The notes: a model not told the origin generated them from the letters alone. A stretch of 64,000 bases of DNA from Tersicoccus mangrovi (GCF_036881825.1 NZ_JBAJMW010000009.1:62001-126000); one strand, 5' to 3'. Positions 1-8,107 are shown, numbered from the stretch's first letter. Numbers and translations are program-made.

Positions 1-931
1 GGCTGTGGGCCGCCCGCAGTGTCGTCGCCTCGGCGGCATACGCCTGGGCGCTGATCTCGCCGACGACGGCGAGGATCTGGGCGTCGTCCCGGACGAGGTC
101 GGCGTTGCCGTGGCCGAAGACCCGGGTGCGGCGGCGCACCTGCTCGGCGGCGTCGACGACGACGGCCCGGCCGATCCCGGCCAGGGCGACGAGCAGCAGG
201 TGCTGGTAGAGAGCCGTCTGATAAGGGAAGCGGTCGGCGAACGGGGAGACATTCGCGGGGTCGACGGCGGCGGCGGTGAACTCGGTGGTGCCGCTGCCGG
301 TGAGCCGCTGCCCGAAGCCGTCCCAGTCGTCGTCGGTGCGCACGCCCGGCGTCGTCGTCGCGATCACGACCGAGACGTCGGTGCCGTCCGGGCGCCTGGC
401 GGTAACGTCGATCCAGTCGGCGAAAATCGTGCCGGTCGTGTAGTACTTCCGGCCTGTCAGCGTCGGTCCGCTGGGAGTGTCCTCGAGGATCGTGGCCGTG
501 CCGCCGGCGCCGGGCTCGGTCCAGGCATTGCCCGCGAGCTGCCCGGCGGCGAACCGCTCGAGCCAGACGCCGCGGTCCTCCCCGCGGCGGCGCCGGACCA
601 GGTTCTCCTCGACGAGGGCGATGTGGGCACGCAGCGCCTGCGGGAGGTTGCTGTCCGCGGCGGCGAGCTCGATCAGCAGCGTCGTGAGCTCGGGCCAGGT
701 CAGCCCGTCGCCGCCGAGCTCGACGGGAATCCGGACGGCGCCGAAGCCGGCGTCCTTGAGCCAGCCGATCTGCTCGGTGGGCAGTGTGCGGTTCCGTTCG
801 CGGTCGAGCGCCCCGGCGGCGATGCGAGCGAAGATCGGCCGGTAGCGGGCAGCAGCCGTGGCGAAGGCGCTGCCGGTGGTGCCGGTGCCGGAGGCCGTCT
901 CGGTGCTCTCGGTGATGGACGTTTCGGTCAT
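1..931 (-). CDS. Acyl-CoA dehydrogenase / flavin monooxygenase family protein (3' end outside window)
   Basis: The reading frame runs from an ATG at 931 to the left edge, giving 310 residues without a stop. The translation has the acyl-CoA dehydrogenase fold order: an N-terminal helical part (residues about 15-125), then a beta-domain stretch containing AWTEPGAGGTATILED and TLTGRKYYTTG, then the start of the C-terminal helical domain (LVALAGIGRAVVDAAEQV). This pattern fits the DszC/SfnC branch, flavin-dependent enzymes used in organosulfur desulfurisation, as well as true acyl-CoA dehydrogenases. A probable SAM-IV riboswitch upstream favours a sulfur-scavenging role; that is inference. A GGGAG ribosome site lies 6 nt before the ATG. 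The C-terminal end cannot be seen. Confidence 0.8.
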   Translation of the reverse strand, partial: MTETSITESTETASGTGTTGSAFATAAARYRPIFARIAAGALDRERNRTLPTEQIGWLKDAGFGAVRIPVELGGDGLTWPELTTLLIELAAADSNLPQALRAHIALVEENLVRRRRGEDRGVWLERFAAGQLAGNAWTEPGAGGTATILEDTPSGPTLTGRKYYTTGTIFADWIDVTARRPDGTDVSVVIATTTPGVRTDDDWDGFGQRLTGSGTTEFTAAAVDPANVSPFADRFPYQTALYQHLLLVALAGIGRAVVVDAAEQVRRRTRVFGHGNADLVRDDAQILAVVGEISAQAYAAEATTLRAAHS

Positions 932-937
932 GCGGGT

Positions 938-961
938 CTCCCTCGTCGGGGCGCCCGGGAG
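938..961 (-). promoter_or_regulatory. Hairpin able to sequester the ribosome site of the riboswitch-controlled gene
   Basis: On the minus strand CTCCC (961-957) is complementary to the ribosome site GGGAG (942-938), separated by 14 nt. The hairpin would hide the ribosome site 6 nt before the ATG at 931. It could be the expression platform of the upstream SAM-IV element, giving translational control. This is inference from pairing alone. Confidence 0.4.
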
Positions 962-1020
962 CGGCGTACGCGGGTCGCACCCACCGCCGGGGCCGTGCTT
1001 GCCGCGCAGGGTGCACGACC

Positions 1021-1104
1021 GGATCCTCATCTGGGGCACCCCACCACGGGAGAGGGTTGCCGCCCGACCAGCCAGAGCTTCGCGTCGGGACTCGTGATCT
1101 CGCT
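1021..1104 (-). promoter_or_regulatory. Probable SAM-IV riboswitch upstream of the acyl-CoA dehydrogenase-type gene
   Basis: Read on the minus strand, 1104 to 1021 shows the hallmarks I know from the actinobacterial SAM-IV class: GATCACGAG near the 5' end, a CCCGAC/GTCGGG stem, then GGCGGCAACCCTC, GGTGGGGTGCCCC and a closing ATGAGGATC that can pair with the 5' GATC. SAM-IV elements control methionine and sulfur genes by sensing S-adenosylmethionine. The downstream ATG at 931 lies about 90 nt away. I identified this by eye; a covariance-model search would decide it. Confidence 0.72.
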
Positions 1105-1224
1105 CCCCCATCGTGGCGGACCGCGGGCGGCGCGCGGAACTGCTGTGACGGCGTGTGAAGGGCGGCGGGCACAAGCCACAGGCTGTGACCGCCGGGCATG
1201 CGCGTGGACTGCTTGATCAATCGT

Positions 1225-1240
1225 TCGAACGTGTGTTCGA
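1225..1240 (+). promoter_or_regulatory. LexA (SOS) box in the promoter of the radical SAM gene
   Basis: TCGAACGTGTGTTCGA is a perfect 16-bp palindrome of the actinobacterial LexA consensus CGAAC-N4-GTTCG. Its right half runs into TCGAAT (1237-1242), a possible -10 hexamer 6 nt before the ATG at 1249. LexA bound here would cover the promoter. It is the best-matching of the four LexA boxes found in the window. Confidence 0.85.
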
Positions 1241-1248
1241 ATGAGCCC

Positions 1249-2406
1249 ATGCGTTGGGAAGGTCAGACGATCGCGGCGGAGACGGCCGCCGCGTCCCCCG
1301 AGATCGAGGGGCAGATTCCCGGAGTGCGCCCCACGCCGGCCCTGCTTCCGCTCGCCGGCCTGCAACGATCGGTCCGCACGCCCGAGTTCGCCGGCATCAC
1401 CTTCCACGAGGTGCACGCGAAGAGCCTGCTCAACCACGTCCCGGCGACGTCGGCCATGCCCTTCGCCTGGACCATCAACCCGTACCGCGGCTGCTCGCAC
1501 GCCTGCGTGTACTGCTTCGCCCGCAAGACGCACACCTATCTCGACCTCGACGCGGGCCCGGACTTCGACAGCCAGCTCGTCGTGAAGGTCAATGCCGTCG
1601 AGGTGCTGCACGCGGAGGTGCGACGCCGGTCCTGGGCGCGCCCCCACGTCGCCCTCGGGACCAACACGGACCCGTACCAGCGGGCCGAGGGACGGTACCG
1701 GCTGATGCCCGGGATCATCGGCGAGCTCGCCGGCTCCGGCACCCCGTTCTCGATCCTGACCAAGGGCACCCTGCTGGCGCGGGACCTGCCGTTGCTGACC
1801 GCGGCGGCGAAGGACGTGCCGGTCGGGGTCGGCATCTCGCTGGCGATGGTCGACCCGCAGCTGCAACGGCGCGTCGAACCGGGCACCCCGACCCCGGCGG
1901 CCCGGCTCGACCTGATCCGGCGGCTGGCGGACGCCGGGATGCCGTGCGGGGTGATGGCGATGCCGATCCTGCCGTGGTTGACCGACACCGATGAGGCGCT
2001 CGACGGCCTGTTCGGCGCGCTCGCCGCGGCGGGGGCGAGCGGGGTGACCGCCGGGGCACTGCACCTGCGGCCGGGTGCCCGCGAGTGGTGGTTCACCTGG
2101 CTCGCCGCCGAACACCCGCAGCTGGTCGGCCGGTACCGCCGGCTCTACGGGGGCGGCACGTACGCGACCAAGGAGTACACCACCTGGCTGGCCGGCCGGC
2201 TCCGCTACTTCCGGCGCCGGCACGGCCTGGGCTCGTCGGCCCGGTTCTTCCGGGACGAGCCCGAGTCGGCGGCCATCGCCGGTGCCCGCGACGACCGCCG
2301 ACTCCTCGACTACGGACCCCACGAGCTGGCTCGGCACGACGCTGTCCCGCCCTCGATGCCGACGACATCCTCGGCAGCGGAGCCCGAGCAGCCGGCACTG
2401 TTCTAG
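1249..2406 (+). CDS. Radical SAM protein of the Rv2578c / spore photolyase-like group, SOS-controlled
   Basis: 385 residues. The radical SAM cluster motif C82-x3-C86-x2-C89 lies in GCSHACVYCFARKTHTYLD, preceded by TINPYRGC, typical of the Rv2578c-type branch related to spore photoproduct lyase. GTNTDPYQRAEG and LTKGTLLARDL are further family blocks. An upstream in-frame start at 1198 would put the SOS box inside the gene, so I chose the ATG at 1249; no clear ribosome site precedes it and a leaderless mRNA is likely. The substrate is unknown. Control by LexA and kinship to DNA photoproduct lyases suggest a DNA-damage role, which is inference. Confidence 0.85.
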   Translation: MRWEGQTIAAETAAASPEIEGQIPGVRPTPALLPLAGLQRSVRTPEFAGITFHEVHAKSLLNHVPATSAMPFAWTINPYRGCSHACVYCFARKTHTYLDLDAGPDFDSQLVVKVNAVEVLHAEVRRRSWARPHVALGTNTDPYQRAEGRYRLMPGIIGELAGSGTPFSILTKGTLLARDLPLLTAAAKDVPVGVGISLAMVDPQLQRRVEPGTPTPAARLDLIRRLADAGMPCGVMAMPILPWLTDTDEALDGLFGALAAAGASGVTAGALHLRPGAREWWFTWLAAEHPQLVGRYRRLYGGGTYATKEYTTWLAGRLRYFRRRHGLGSSARFFRDEPESAAIAGARDDRRLLDYGPHELARHDAVPPSMPTTSSAAEPEQPALF

Positions 2407-2535
2407 CGTCCTCGGCTTCCGTGTCTCGCCGGACAACGGGAAGCGCTGTCTCCGCCTTGGCGTCAATCGGCGGTTCCCCGGGAACGGCGGCTCCCGATCG
2501 GTGAGCCCGCGGTTCCCGCCCGGAAGCGCGGCCTT

Positions 2536-3010
2536 CCATCGCTGAGTCAGCCGGTTCCCGCCCGATGACACGCCCCTCCATCGCTGAGTTAGCGGTCACC
2601 GCCCGAAAGCAGGGCTCAATGAGCACCCCTTTCGGGCGTGAGCCGCTAACTCACGGATGGACCGCCCAGCAGAGCCGCGCTCGCCGCTACGCCGCGGCAC
2701 CACCGACCCCGTCTTCGCTGAGTCAGCCGGTTCCGCCCGACAGTGCGGCCTTCCATCGCTGAGTTAGCGGTCACTGCTCGAAAGCACGCTCCTCCATCGC
2801 TGAATTAGCGGTTACCGCCCGAAGGCAGGGCTCAATGAGCACCCCATTCGGGCGTGAGCCGCTAACTCACGGATGGACCGCCCAGCGGAGCCGCGCTCGC
2901 CGCGACGCCGCGGCACCACCGACCCCGTCTTCGCTGAGTTAGCGGTCACCGCCCGAAAGCGGGGCTCTTTGAGCACCGCTTTCGGGCGTGAGTCGCTGAC
3001 TCACGGGTGG
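2536..3010. repeat. Cluster of REP-like palindromic intergenic repeats (three full hairpins plus extra arms)
   Basis: Three imperfect palindromes of about 80 bp lie at 2578-2660, 2794-2876 and 2931-3010. The left arm begins near CCATCGCTGAGTTAGCGG and the right arm ends CCGCTAACTCACGGATGG, with CGCCCGAAAG/CTTTCGGGCG inside the stem. Three further left-arm-like copies start near 2536, 2713 and 2753. The block from 2615 is repeated from 2831 (period 216 bp) with few changes. The cluster lies between convergent genes (radical SAM and mutT) and so could stop transcription from both sides. The whole gap 2407-3050 holds no supportable gene; short frames in it only translate the repeat. Confidence 0.88.
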
Positions 3011-3050
3011 AGACACGGACGGCCGGCAGAGCCGAAGTGCGGCAACTCCA

Positions 3051-3527
3051 CTACCGGGCGGTACGCAGGGCGGCCAGCCGTTCGAGCAGCGACTCGACGA
3101 TCGGCAGGTCCGCGGGGATCCAGGGCAGGGCGGTGACGGCGGCGGGGTCGTCCAGGTCCACCCAGCGCAGCTCGTCGTGGTCCTGAAGGGCGGCCGGCTC
3201 GTCCGACGTCGTGGCGATCCAGACCCGCATCACGGCGGTGCCGGACAGCGGCCACCCCTCGGGCGAGGGCCCGGGCAGCTCCTCGTGCAGGACGGCAGCG
3301 ACGCCGAGCTCCTCGTCGAGTTCGCGGACGAGGGCGTCCGGCCCGCTCTCCCCCGGTTCGACCTTGCCGCCGGGGAACTCCCACTGCCCCGCGAGCGCCG
3401 CGGGAGCACTGCGCCGGGCCGCCAGCAGCCGCCGTGGACGCCGGACGTCGTCGACCAGGGCCGCCCCGACCACCCGGACCCGGTGAGGTCCCTCACGATC
3501 GGCGGTATCCGGGCCCGTTTCGGTCAT
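3051..3527 (-). CDS. MutT/Nudix-family hydrolase
   Basis: 158 residues. A complete Nudix box lies at residues 54-76 (G54-x5-E60-x7-R68-E69-x2-E72-E73-x-G75). The surrounding sequence (AARRSAPAALAGQWEFPGGK) is typical of actinobacterial MutT-type 8-oxo-(d)GTPases, which clean oxidised nucleotides from the pool. A much longer frame is open in front of it but runs antisense through the neighbouring MFS gene. I start at the ATG at 3527 because of family length and the TACACT hexamer 6 nt upstream. It is divergent from the MFS gene across only 33 bp. Confidence 0.88.
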   Translation of the reverse strand: MTETGPDTADREGPHRVRVVGAALVDDVRRPRRLLAARRSAPAALAGQWEFPGGKVEPGESGPDALVRELDEELGVAAVLHEELPGPSPEGWPLSGTAVMRVWIATTSDEPAALQDHDELRWVDLDDPAAVTALPWIPADLPIVESLLERLAALRTAR

Positions 3528-3533
3528 GCCGCC

Positions 3534-3539
3534 AGTGTA
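3534..3539 (-). promoter_or_regulatory. -10 hexamer TACACT, mutT (leaderless)
   Basis: TACACT on the minus strand ends 6 nt before the mutT ATG, so transcription should begin at or next to the start codon. No -35 element is evident. Confidence 0.5.
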
Positions 3540-3547
3540 GGTCGCCC

Positions 3548-3553
3548 TAAAAT
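3548..3553 (+). promoter_or_regulatory. -10 hexamer TAAAAT, MFS gene (leaderless)
   Basis: TAAAAT ends 7 nt before the GTG at 3561. It lies inside the 33-bp divergent intergenic region, back to back with the mutT hexamer. Confidence 0.5.
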
Positions 3554-3560
3554 TGTTCCG

Positions 3561-4829
3561 GTGACCCCGCCAGCTCAGCAGGACGCCGCCCAGGCCTCCG
3601 CGATCACCGCTTCCGCCCGCCCCCGCACCGGTTCGCACCCCCTGGTGCGCGCCGTCGACGCGCGGGTGCTGCGCAACGCGATCATCGTCCTGGCCGTCGG
3701 CGGCTTCGGCATCGGCGTCACCGAGTTCTCGATGATGGGGCTGCTGCAGAACGTGGCCGACGACATGGCCGTGAGCATCTCCGAGGCCGGCCACGTCATC
3801 TCCGCGTACGCCCTCGGCGTCGTCGTCGGCGCCCCCGTCCTCGCGACGCTCGGCACCCGCATCCCCCGCAAGCACCTCGCCGTCCTGCTGATGGTGCTGT
3901 TCACCGTCGGCAACCTCAGTGCGTTCTTCGCGCCCAGCTACCCGTGGCTCGTCGTCACCCGGTTCATCGCCGGGCTGCCCCACGGCGCCTATTTCGGGGT
4001 CGCCGCCCTCATCGGCGCGTCCCTGGCCCCGGCCACCCGGCGCGCGCACGCGATCGCCATGGTCATGATGGGTCTGTCGGTGGCCAATGTGATCGGCGTG
4101 CCCGTGGCCACCTGGCTCGGCCAGACCGTGGGCTGGCGGTGGATGTTCGTGTTCGTCGCCGCGATCGGCGCCCTCGCCGTGGTCCTCATCAGCCGCGTCG
4201 TCCCGTTCGTCCCGGCCGACCCGGACGCGAGCCCGCTGCGGGAGCTCGGCGCGCTGCGTCGCCCGCAGGTCTGGTACGCGTTGCTCACCGGCATCGTCGG
4301 GTTCGGCGGCTTCTTCGCCATGTACTCCTACATCGGGCCGATCATGACGGGCGTCGCCGGGCTCGACGCCGCGTGGCTGCCGCTCGTCGTCGGCCTCTAC
4401 GGACTGGGGATGGTGCTCGGCAACCTGGTCGGCGGGCGCCTGGCGGACCGGTCCGTCATCGGCGGCATCGTCATCGGCCTCGTCATCACGTGCGTGCTGC
4501 TCGCCGTCTTCGCGATCGTGGTGCACTGGGCGATCCCCGCGATGGTCATGGTCCTGCTCATCGGGGCGAGCGGATCCGTGCTCGTGCCCGGGCTGCAGGC
4601 CCGGCTGATGGACGTCGCCGCGGACGCGCAGACGCTCGCCGCCGCTCTGAACCACTCGGCGCTGAACATCGCCAACGCCCTCGGCGCCTTCCTCGGCGGT
4701 CTCGTCATCTCGATGAACCTCGGCCTCGTGGCGCCGATCGTGTTGGGATCCGTTCTCGCCGCGGCCGGCCTGCCGATCGTCGGGCTGAGCGTGGCGCGGC
4801 AACGACGCCGGGGAAGCGCGATCGCCTGA
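3561..4829 (+). CDS. MFS transporter (arabinose-efflux/AraJ-like)
   Basis: 422 residues with about 12 hydrophobic segments. The MFS features are the loop GTRIPRKHLAV after helix 2, SLAPATRRAHAIAMVMMG, and the second-half loop GGRLADRS. The pattern resembles the AraJ/YdhP group of sugar- or drug-proton antiporters. The GTG at 3561 is chosen because the in-frame sequence upstream lies antisense to mutT and TAAAAT sits 7 nt before it; no ribosome site is visible. The substrate is unknown. The 112-bp gap that follows contains a partial repeat of GACGACGGGC and the promoter of the next gene. Confidence 0.85.
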   Translation: MTPPAQQDAAQASAITASARPRTGSHPLVRAVDARVLRNAIIVLAVGGFGIGVTEFSMMGLLQNVADDMAVSISEAGHVISAYALGVVVGAPVLATLGTRIPRKHLAVLLMVLFTVGNLSAFFAPSYPWLVVTRFIAGLPHGAYFGVAALIGASLAPATRRAHAIAMVMMGLSVANVIGVPVATWLGQTVGWRWMFVFVAAIGALAVVLISRVVPFVPADPDASPLRELGALRRPQVWYALLTGIVGFGGFFAMYSYIGPIMTGVAGLDAAWLPLVVGLYGLGMVLGNLVGGRLADRSVIGGIVIGLVITCVLLAVFAIVVHWAIPAMVMVLLIGASGSVLVPGLQARLMDVAADAQTLAAALNHSALNIANALGAFLGGLVISMNLGLVAPIVLGSVLAAAGLPIVGLSVARQRRRGSAIA

Positions 4830-4861
4830 CGACGGGCTGACCGACGACGGGCCGGGCGGGC

Positions 4862-4891
4862 TTGGGGTCGGGCCCGATCGGGGACTACCGT
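4862..4891 (+). promoter_or_regulatory. Candidate promoter of the amino-acid permease gene
   Basis: TTGGGG (4862-4867) and TACCGT (4886-4891) are separated by 18 bp. Transcription would start near 4898, leaving a leader of about 44 nt that carries the GAGGAGG ribosome site. Assigned by eye. Confidence 0.4.
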
Positions 4892-4941
4892 GGACGCGAT
4901 CATCATCCGGCCACCGGCCGGACCCGCACGAGGAGGGCACC

Positions 4942-6519
4942 ATGATCGACCGACCTGGGACCGACCGGTTCCACGACTACGACGACTCCCTGGAGAACGG
5001 CCGGGAACTGACCGGCGACGCGTTGACCGCGGTCCGCGACTTCAGCAGTGAGGAAGAGGGCTACCACAAGACCCTCAGTTCCCGGCAGATCCAGATGATC
5101 GCCATCGGCGGTGCGATCGGCACCGGCCTGTTCATGGGCGCCGGCGGCCGGCTGGCCAACTCCGGCCCCGCCCTGGCGCTCGTCTACCTCGTGTGCGGGT
5201 TCTTCGCGTTCCTCATCCTCCGCGCGCTCGGCGAGCTCGTGCTCCACCGTCCCTCGTCGGGCTCGTTCGTCTCCTACGCCCGCGAGTTCTACGGCGAGAA
5301 GATGGCGTATGCCGCCGGCTGGATGTACTGGTTGAACTGGGCCATGACGTCGGTCGTGGACACCACCGCGGTGGCGCTCTACGTGAAGTTCTGGTCCCAC
5401 TACTGGGCGCCGATCGCGGCGGTCCCGCAGTGGGCGGTCGCGCTGATCGCGCTGGTCGTCGTCCTCTCCCTGAACCTCGTGTCCGTGCGACTGTTCGGCG
5501 AGATGGAGTTCTGGTTCGCGCTGATCAAGGTCGCCGCGCTCGTCATCTTCCTCATCGTCGGCATCATCTTCCTCGTCTCCGGCGCCCACACCGACGCCGG
5601 CGCCACCGGGTTCTCCGTGTGGTCACAGAACAACGGGTTCCTCCCCGCCGGCGGGATCGCCCCGATGCTCGCGGTCAGCGGCGTGGTCTTCGCGTACGCG
5701 GCCATCGAGCTCGTCGGCATCGCGGCCGGTGAGACCGAGAAGCCGCGCGAGGTGATGCCGAAGGCGGTCAACACGGTGATCTTCCGGATCGCGATCTTCT
5801 ACGTCGGCTCCGTCCTGCTGCTCTCCCTGCTCCTGCCCTTCACCAGCTACCAGGCAGGCGTCTCCCCCTTCGTCACCTTCTTCTCGCACATCGGCAACCC
5901 GGACGCCGGTCTCGTCTCCGCGTCGATCATGAACCTCGTCGTGATGACCGCCGCCCTGTCCAGCCTCAACGCGGGCCTGTACTCCACGGGGCGCATCCTG
6001 CGGTCGATGTCGGTCAACGGGTCGGCCCCGAAGTTCACGGGCCGGATGAGCTCCCACGGGGTGCCCTACGGCGGCATCCTCCTGACCGCCGCGGTGACCC
6101 TCCTCGGCGTCGTCCTCAACGCCGTCGTCCCGTCGCAGGCGTTCGAGATCGTGCTGGAGATCTCCGCGCTCGGCATCATCGGCGGGTGGGCCACCATCAT
6201 GCTGTGCCAGATCAAGCTGCAGCGCCTGGCGAAAGCGGGCCAGCTCGAGCGGCCGTCGTTCCGCCTCTTCGGCGCCCCGTTCACCGCCTACCTGACGCTG
6301 GCGTTCCTGCTGTTCGTGCTCGTCACGATGGGCTTCTCCGAGACCGGCCGGTGGGTGCTCGCGTCGCTCATCGTGCTGATCCCGCTGCTGATCCTCGGCT
6401 GGTTCCGCGCCCGGGAGGGCATCTACGCGGCGGCCGCCGAGCGCGAGGGCATCACCGGTCTGCACCCGGTGCTGGCCAACCGGCCCGCCGCGGACCGGAA
6501 CCGCCGGCCCGAGCGCTGA
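4942..6519 (+). CDS. ansP: Amino-acid permease, AnsP-like (L-asparagine/GABA permease type)
   Basis: 525 residues with 12 hydrophobic segments and a polar N-terminus of about 50 residues. The amino acid-polyamine-organocation signature is in IQMIAIGGAIGTGLFMGAG (about residues 50-68), followed by SSGSFVSYAREFYGEKMAY and GMIFRIAIFY-like blocks that match bacterial asparagine/proline/GABA permeases. AnsP is the closest match I recognise, but substrate choice within this family is hard to read from sequence. A strong GAGGAGG ribosome site lies 6 nt before the ATG, and a perfect terminator hairpin follows, so it is probably monocistronic. Confidence 0.82.
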   Translation: MIDRPGTDRFHDYDDSLENGRELTGDALTAVRDFSSEEEGYHKTLSSRQIQMIAIGGAIGTGLFMGAGGRLANSGPALALVYLVCGFFAFLILRALGELVLHRPSSGSFVSYAREFYGEKMAYAAGWMYWLNWAMTSVVDTTAVALYVKFWSHYWAPIAAVPQWAVALIALVVVLSLNLVSVRLFGEMEFWFALIKVAALVIFLIVGIIFLVSGAHTDAGATGFSVWSQNNGFLPAGGIAPMLAVSGVVFAYAAIELVGIAAGETEKPREVMPKAVNTVIFRIAIFYVGSVLLLSLLLPFTSYQAGVSPFVTFFSHIGNPDAGLVSASIMNLVVMTAALSSLNAGLYSTGRILRSMSVNGSAPKFTGRMSSHGVPYGGILLTAAVTLLGVVLNAVVPSQAFEIVLEISALGIIGGWATIMLCQIKLQRLAKAGQLERPSFRLFGAPFTAYLTLAFLLFVLVTMGFSETGRWVLASLIVLIPLLILGWFRAREGIYAAAAEREGITGLHPVLANRPAADRNRRPER

Positions 6520-6554
6520 GCACCGCGACCGGTCGAGCTCCGGTCGCAGACGAC

Positions 6555-6586
6555 GAGGGCGCGTCACCCGAGGGTGACGCGCCCTC
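6555..6586 (+). terminator. Rho-independent-type terminator after the permease gene
   Basis: A 15-bp perfect stem, GAGGGCGCGTCACCC (6555-6569) pairing with 6572-6586, has a minimal loop. There is no long T tract, as is usual in high-GC actinobacteria. It lies between convergent genes and may act on both strands. Confidence 0.75.
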
Positions 6587-6635
6587 TGTCGTGCATGGGT
6601 GTCCGATCCGGTCGACCTGCCGTTCGGTGCTCCCG

Positions 6636-7613
6636 TCAGTCGTCCGCGCCCGGGGCGTCCTCGACCCCGACGCGCGTGGCGCCCGCATCCCCCGCGCCCG
6701 CGGGCCGCGCGATGTCCGGCTCCAGGTAGATGACCCGGGCGATCGGCACCGCCGCACGGATCCGCGCCTCGGCGGCGTCGATCTCGCGGGCCACCTCGAG
6801 CCCCGTGGCCGACGCAGCGACGGCGATCTTGGCGGCCACGAGCAGCTCCTCGGGGCCCAGGTGCATCGTCCTCAGGTGGATGATCCGCGTGGCGGAGTCC
6901 GCTTCGATGGCCCGTTCGATCGCGGCGACGTCCTCCCGGCTGGCCGACTCACCGAGCAGCAGGGACCGCGTCTCGACGGCGAGCACAGCGGCGACCGCCA
7001 CGAGCAGCAGGCCGATCAATGCGGTGCCGGCCGCGTCCCAGAGCCCGTTGCCGGTCAGCAGGGTCAGGCTCACCCCGGCGAGCGCGAACAGCAGGCCGAG
7101 CAGCGCGGCGGTGTCCTCGAGCAGGATCACGGGCAGTTCGGGTGCCTTGGCCGTGCGGATGAACTGCCACCAGGACCGCTTCCCGCGCGTGGGGTTGGAC
7201 TCGCGGATCGCCACGGAGAAGGAGCGGCCCTCGGCGATGATCGAACCGAGCAGGACGGCGAGCGGCACCCACCACCACGGACCCTCGATCGGGTGCGGGT
7301 CGTGCGCCTTCTCGTACGCCTCGAACAGGGCGAACAGGCCGCCGAGGCTGAAGAGCACGATCGAGACGATGAAGGCGTACAGGTACCGCTCGCGGCCGTA
7401 CCCGAACGGGTGCTGCGGGCTCGCCTGGCGGGCGGCGCGCTTGCCGCCGACCAACAGCAGCACCTGGTTGCCCGAGTCGGCCACCGAGTGGATGGCCTCG
7501 GCCAGCATCGACGACGAGCGGGTGAGCAGCCAGGCCACCAGCTTGAGCGCCGCGATGGTCAGGTTGGCGGCCAGCGCCGCGATGATCGCCGTGTTGCCAC
7601 CCTTGGTGGACAT
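6636..7613 (-). CDS. Cation diffusion facilitator (CDF) family metal transporter
   Basis: 325 residues. The CDF pattern is clear: six hydrophobic segments in residues about 8-215, with SSSMLAEAIHSVADSGNQVLLLVGG (helix 2 metal site), the HPFGYGRERYLYAF loop, and a second site EDTAALLGLLFALAG in helix 5. A cytoplasmic domain (residues about 225-310) follows. Such proteins export Zn, Co, Fe or Mn. The start at 7613 has AGGAGG 6 nt upstream; frames reaching further upstream cross the divergent glsB gene. No metal-specific regulator is adjacent. Confidence 0.87.
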   Translation of the reverse strand: MSTKGGNTAIIAALAANLTIAALKLVAWLLTRSSSMLAEAIHSVADSGNQVLLLVGGKRAARQASPQHPFGYGRERYLYAFIVSIVLFSLGGLFALFEAYEKAHDPHPIEGPWWWVPLAVLLGSIIAEGRSFSVAIRESNPTRGKRSWWQFIRTAKAPELPVILLEDTAALLGLLFALAGVSLTLLTGNGLWDAAGTALIGLLLVAVAAVLAVETRSLLLGESASREDVAAIERAIEADSATRIIHLRTMHLGPEELLVAAKIAVAASATGLEVAREIDAAEARIRAAVPIARVIYLEPDIARPAGAGDAGATRVGVEDAPGADD

Positions 7614-7811
7614 GGGTACTCCTCCTGGACGACCAGGACGGGACCCGGCCGGTACGTGTGCGGTGCCGTCGTCCTGGAGCGTATCCGATCGTGGGCCGGC
7701 CACCGGCCCTAGCAGACGGCTCGCCGGGTTCGCAAGGGGCAGGTCACACGCGGATGGCCTCGTCAGTGCCATACTTGCCTCGTCAGCACCCTGAGGAAAG
7801 AGAGTAACGAC

Positions 7812-8090
7812 ATGGGCATCATCGCGTGGATCGTCCTTGGTCTCATCGCCGGGGCGATCGCCAAGGCGATCCTGCCGGGACGACAGGGCGGCGGCTGGAT
7901 CGCCACCCTGATTCTCGGTGTGATCGGCGCACTGTTGGGCGGCTGGATCGCGAGCGCCATCTTCGGCCTCAACGTCAACAACGGCCTCACCAACATCTGG
8001 ACCTGGGTCTTCGCCATCATCGGCGGCGTCATCGTCGCCGCGATCTGGCAGTGGATCCAGGGTCGCATGGGCAGCCGCACGCGCAGCTGA
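7812..8090 (+). CDS. GlsB/YeaQ/YmgE family membrane protein (transglycosylase-associated)
   Basis: 92 residues with three glycine-rich transmembrane helices: IIAWIVLGLIAGAIAKAILPG, IATLILGVIGALLGGWI and WTWVFAIIGGVIVAAIWQWI. The helix-1/loop motif GAIAKAILPGRQGGG is the family signature (PF04226). Members are small, often stress-induced integral membrane proteins without a known enzyme activity. The ATG follows GAGGAAAGAGAG at ribosome-site distance. A long bidirectional hairpin follows. Confidence 0.88.
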   Translation: MGIIAWIVLGLIAGAIAKAILPGRQGGGWIATLILGVIGALLGGWIASAIFGLNVNNGLTNIWTWVFAIIGGVIVAAIWQWIQGRMGSRTRS

Positions 8091-8107
8091 CCGCACGACA
8101 TCCCCAC

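Noticed and set aside
5..1216. Long plus-strand open frame of 403 codons at the left edge
   Set aside because: It is antisense to the acyl-CoA dehydrogenase gene and the riboswitch; its translation is low-complexity Arg/Gly/Asp without any family features.
2536..3010. CRISPR array
   Set aside because: Repeats are long palindromes of uneven spacing with related, not unique, intervening sequence, and there is no cas gene in the window.
2565..3136. Two short repeated proteins (65 and 87 codons) in the repeat region
   Set aside because: Both translate the palindromic repeat itself and resemble each other only for that reason; no ribosome site or family match.
3528..4943. Minus-strand extension of mutT to a 630-residue protein
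   Set aside because: The added part is antisense to the MFS gene and rich in Asp, Gly, His and Arg, typical of a high-GC shadow frame; mutT alone has the family length.
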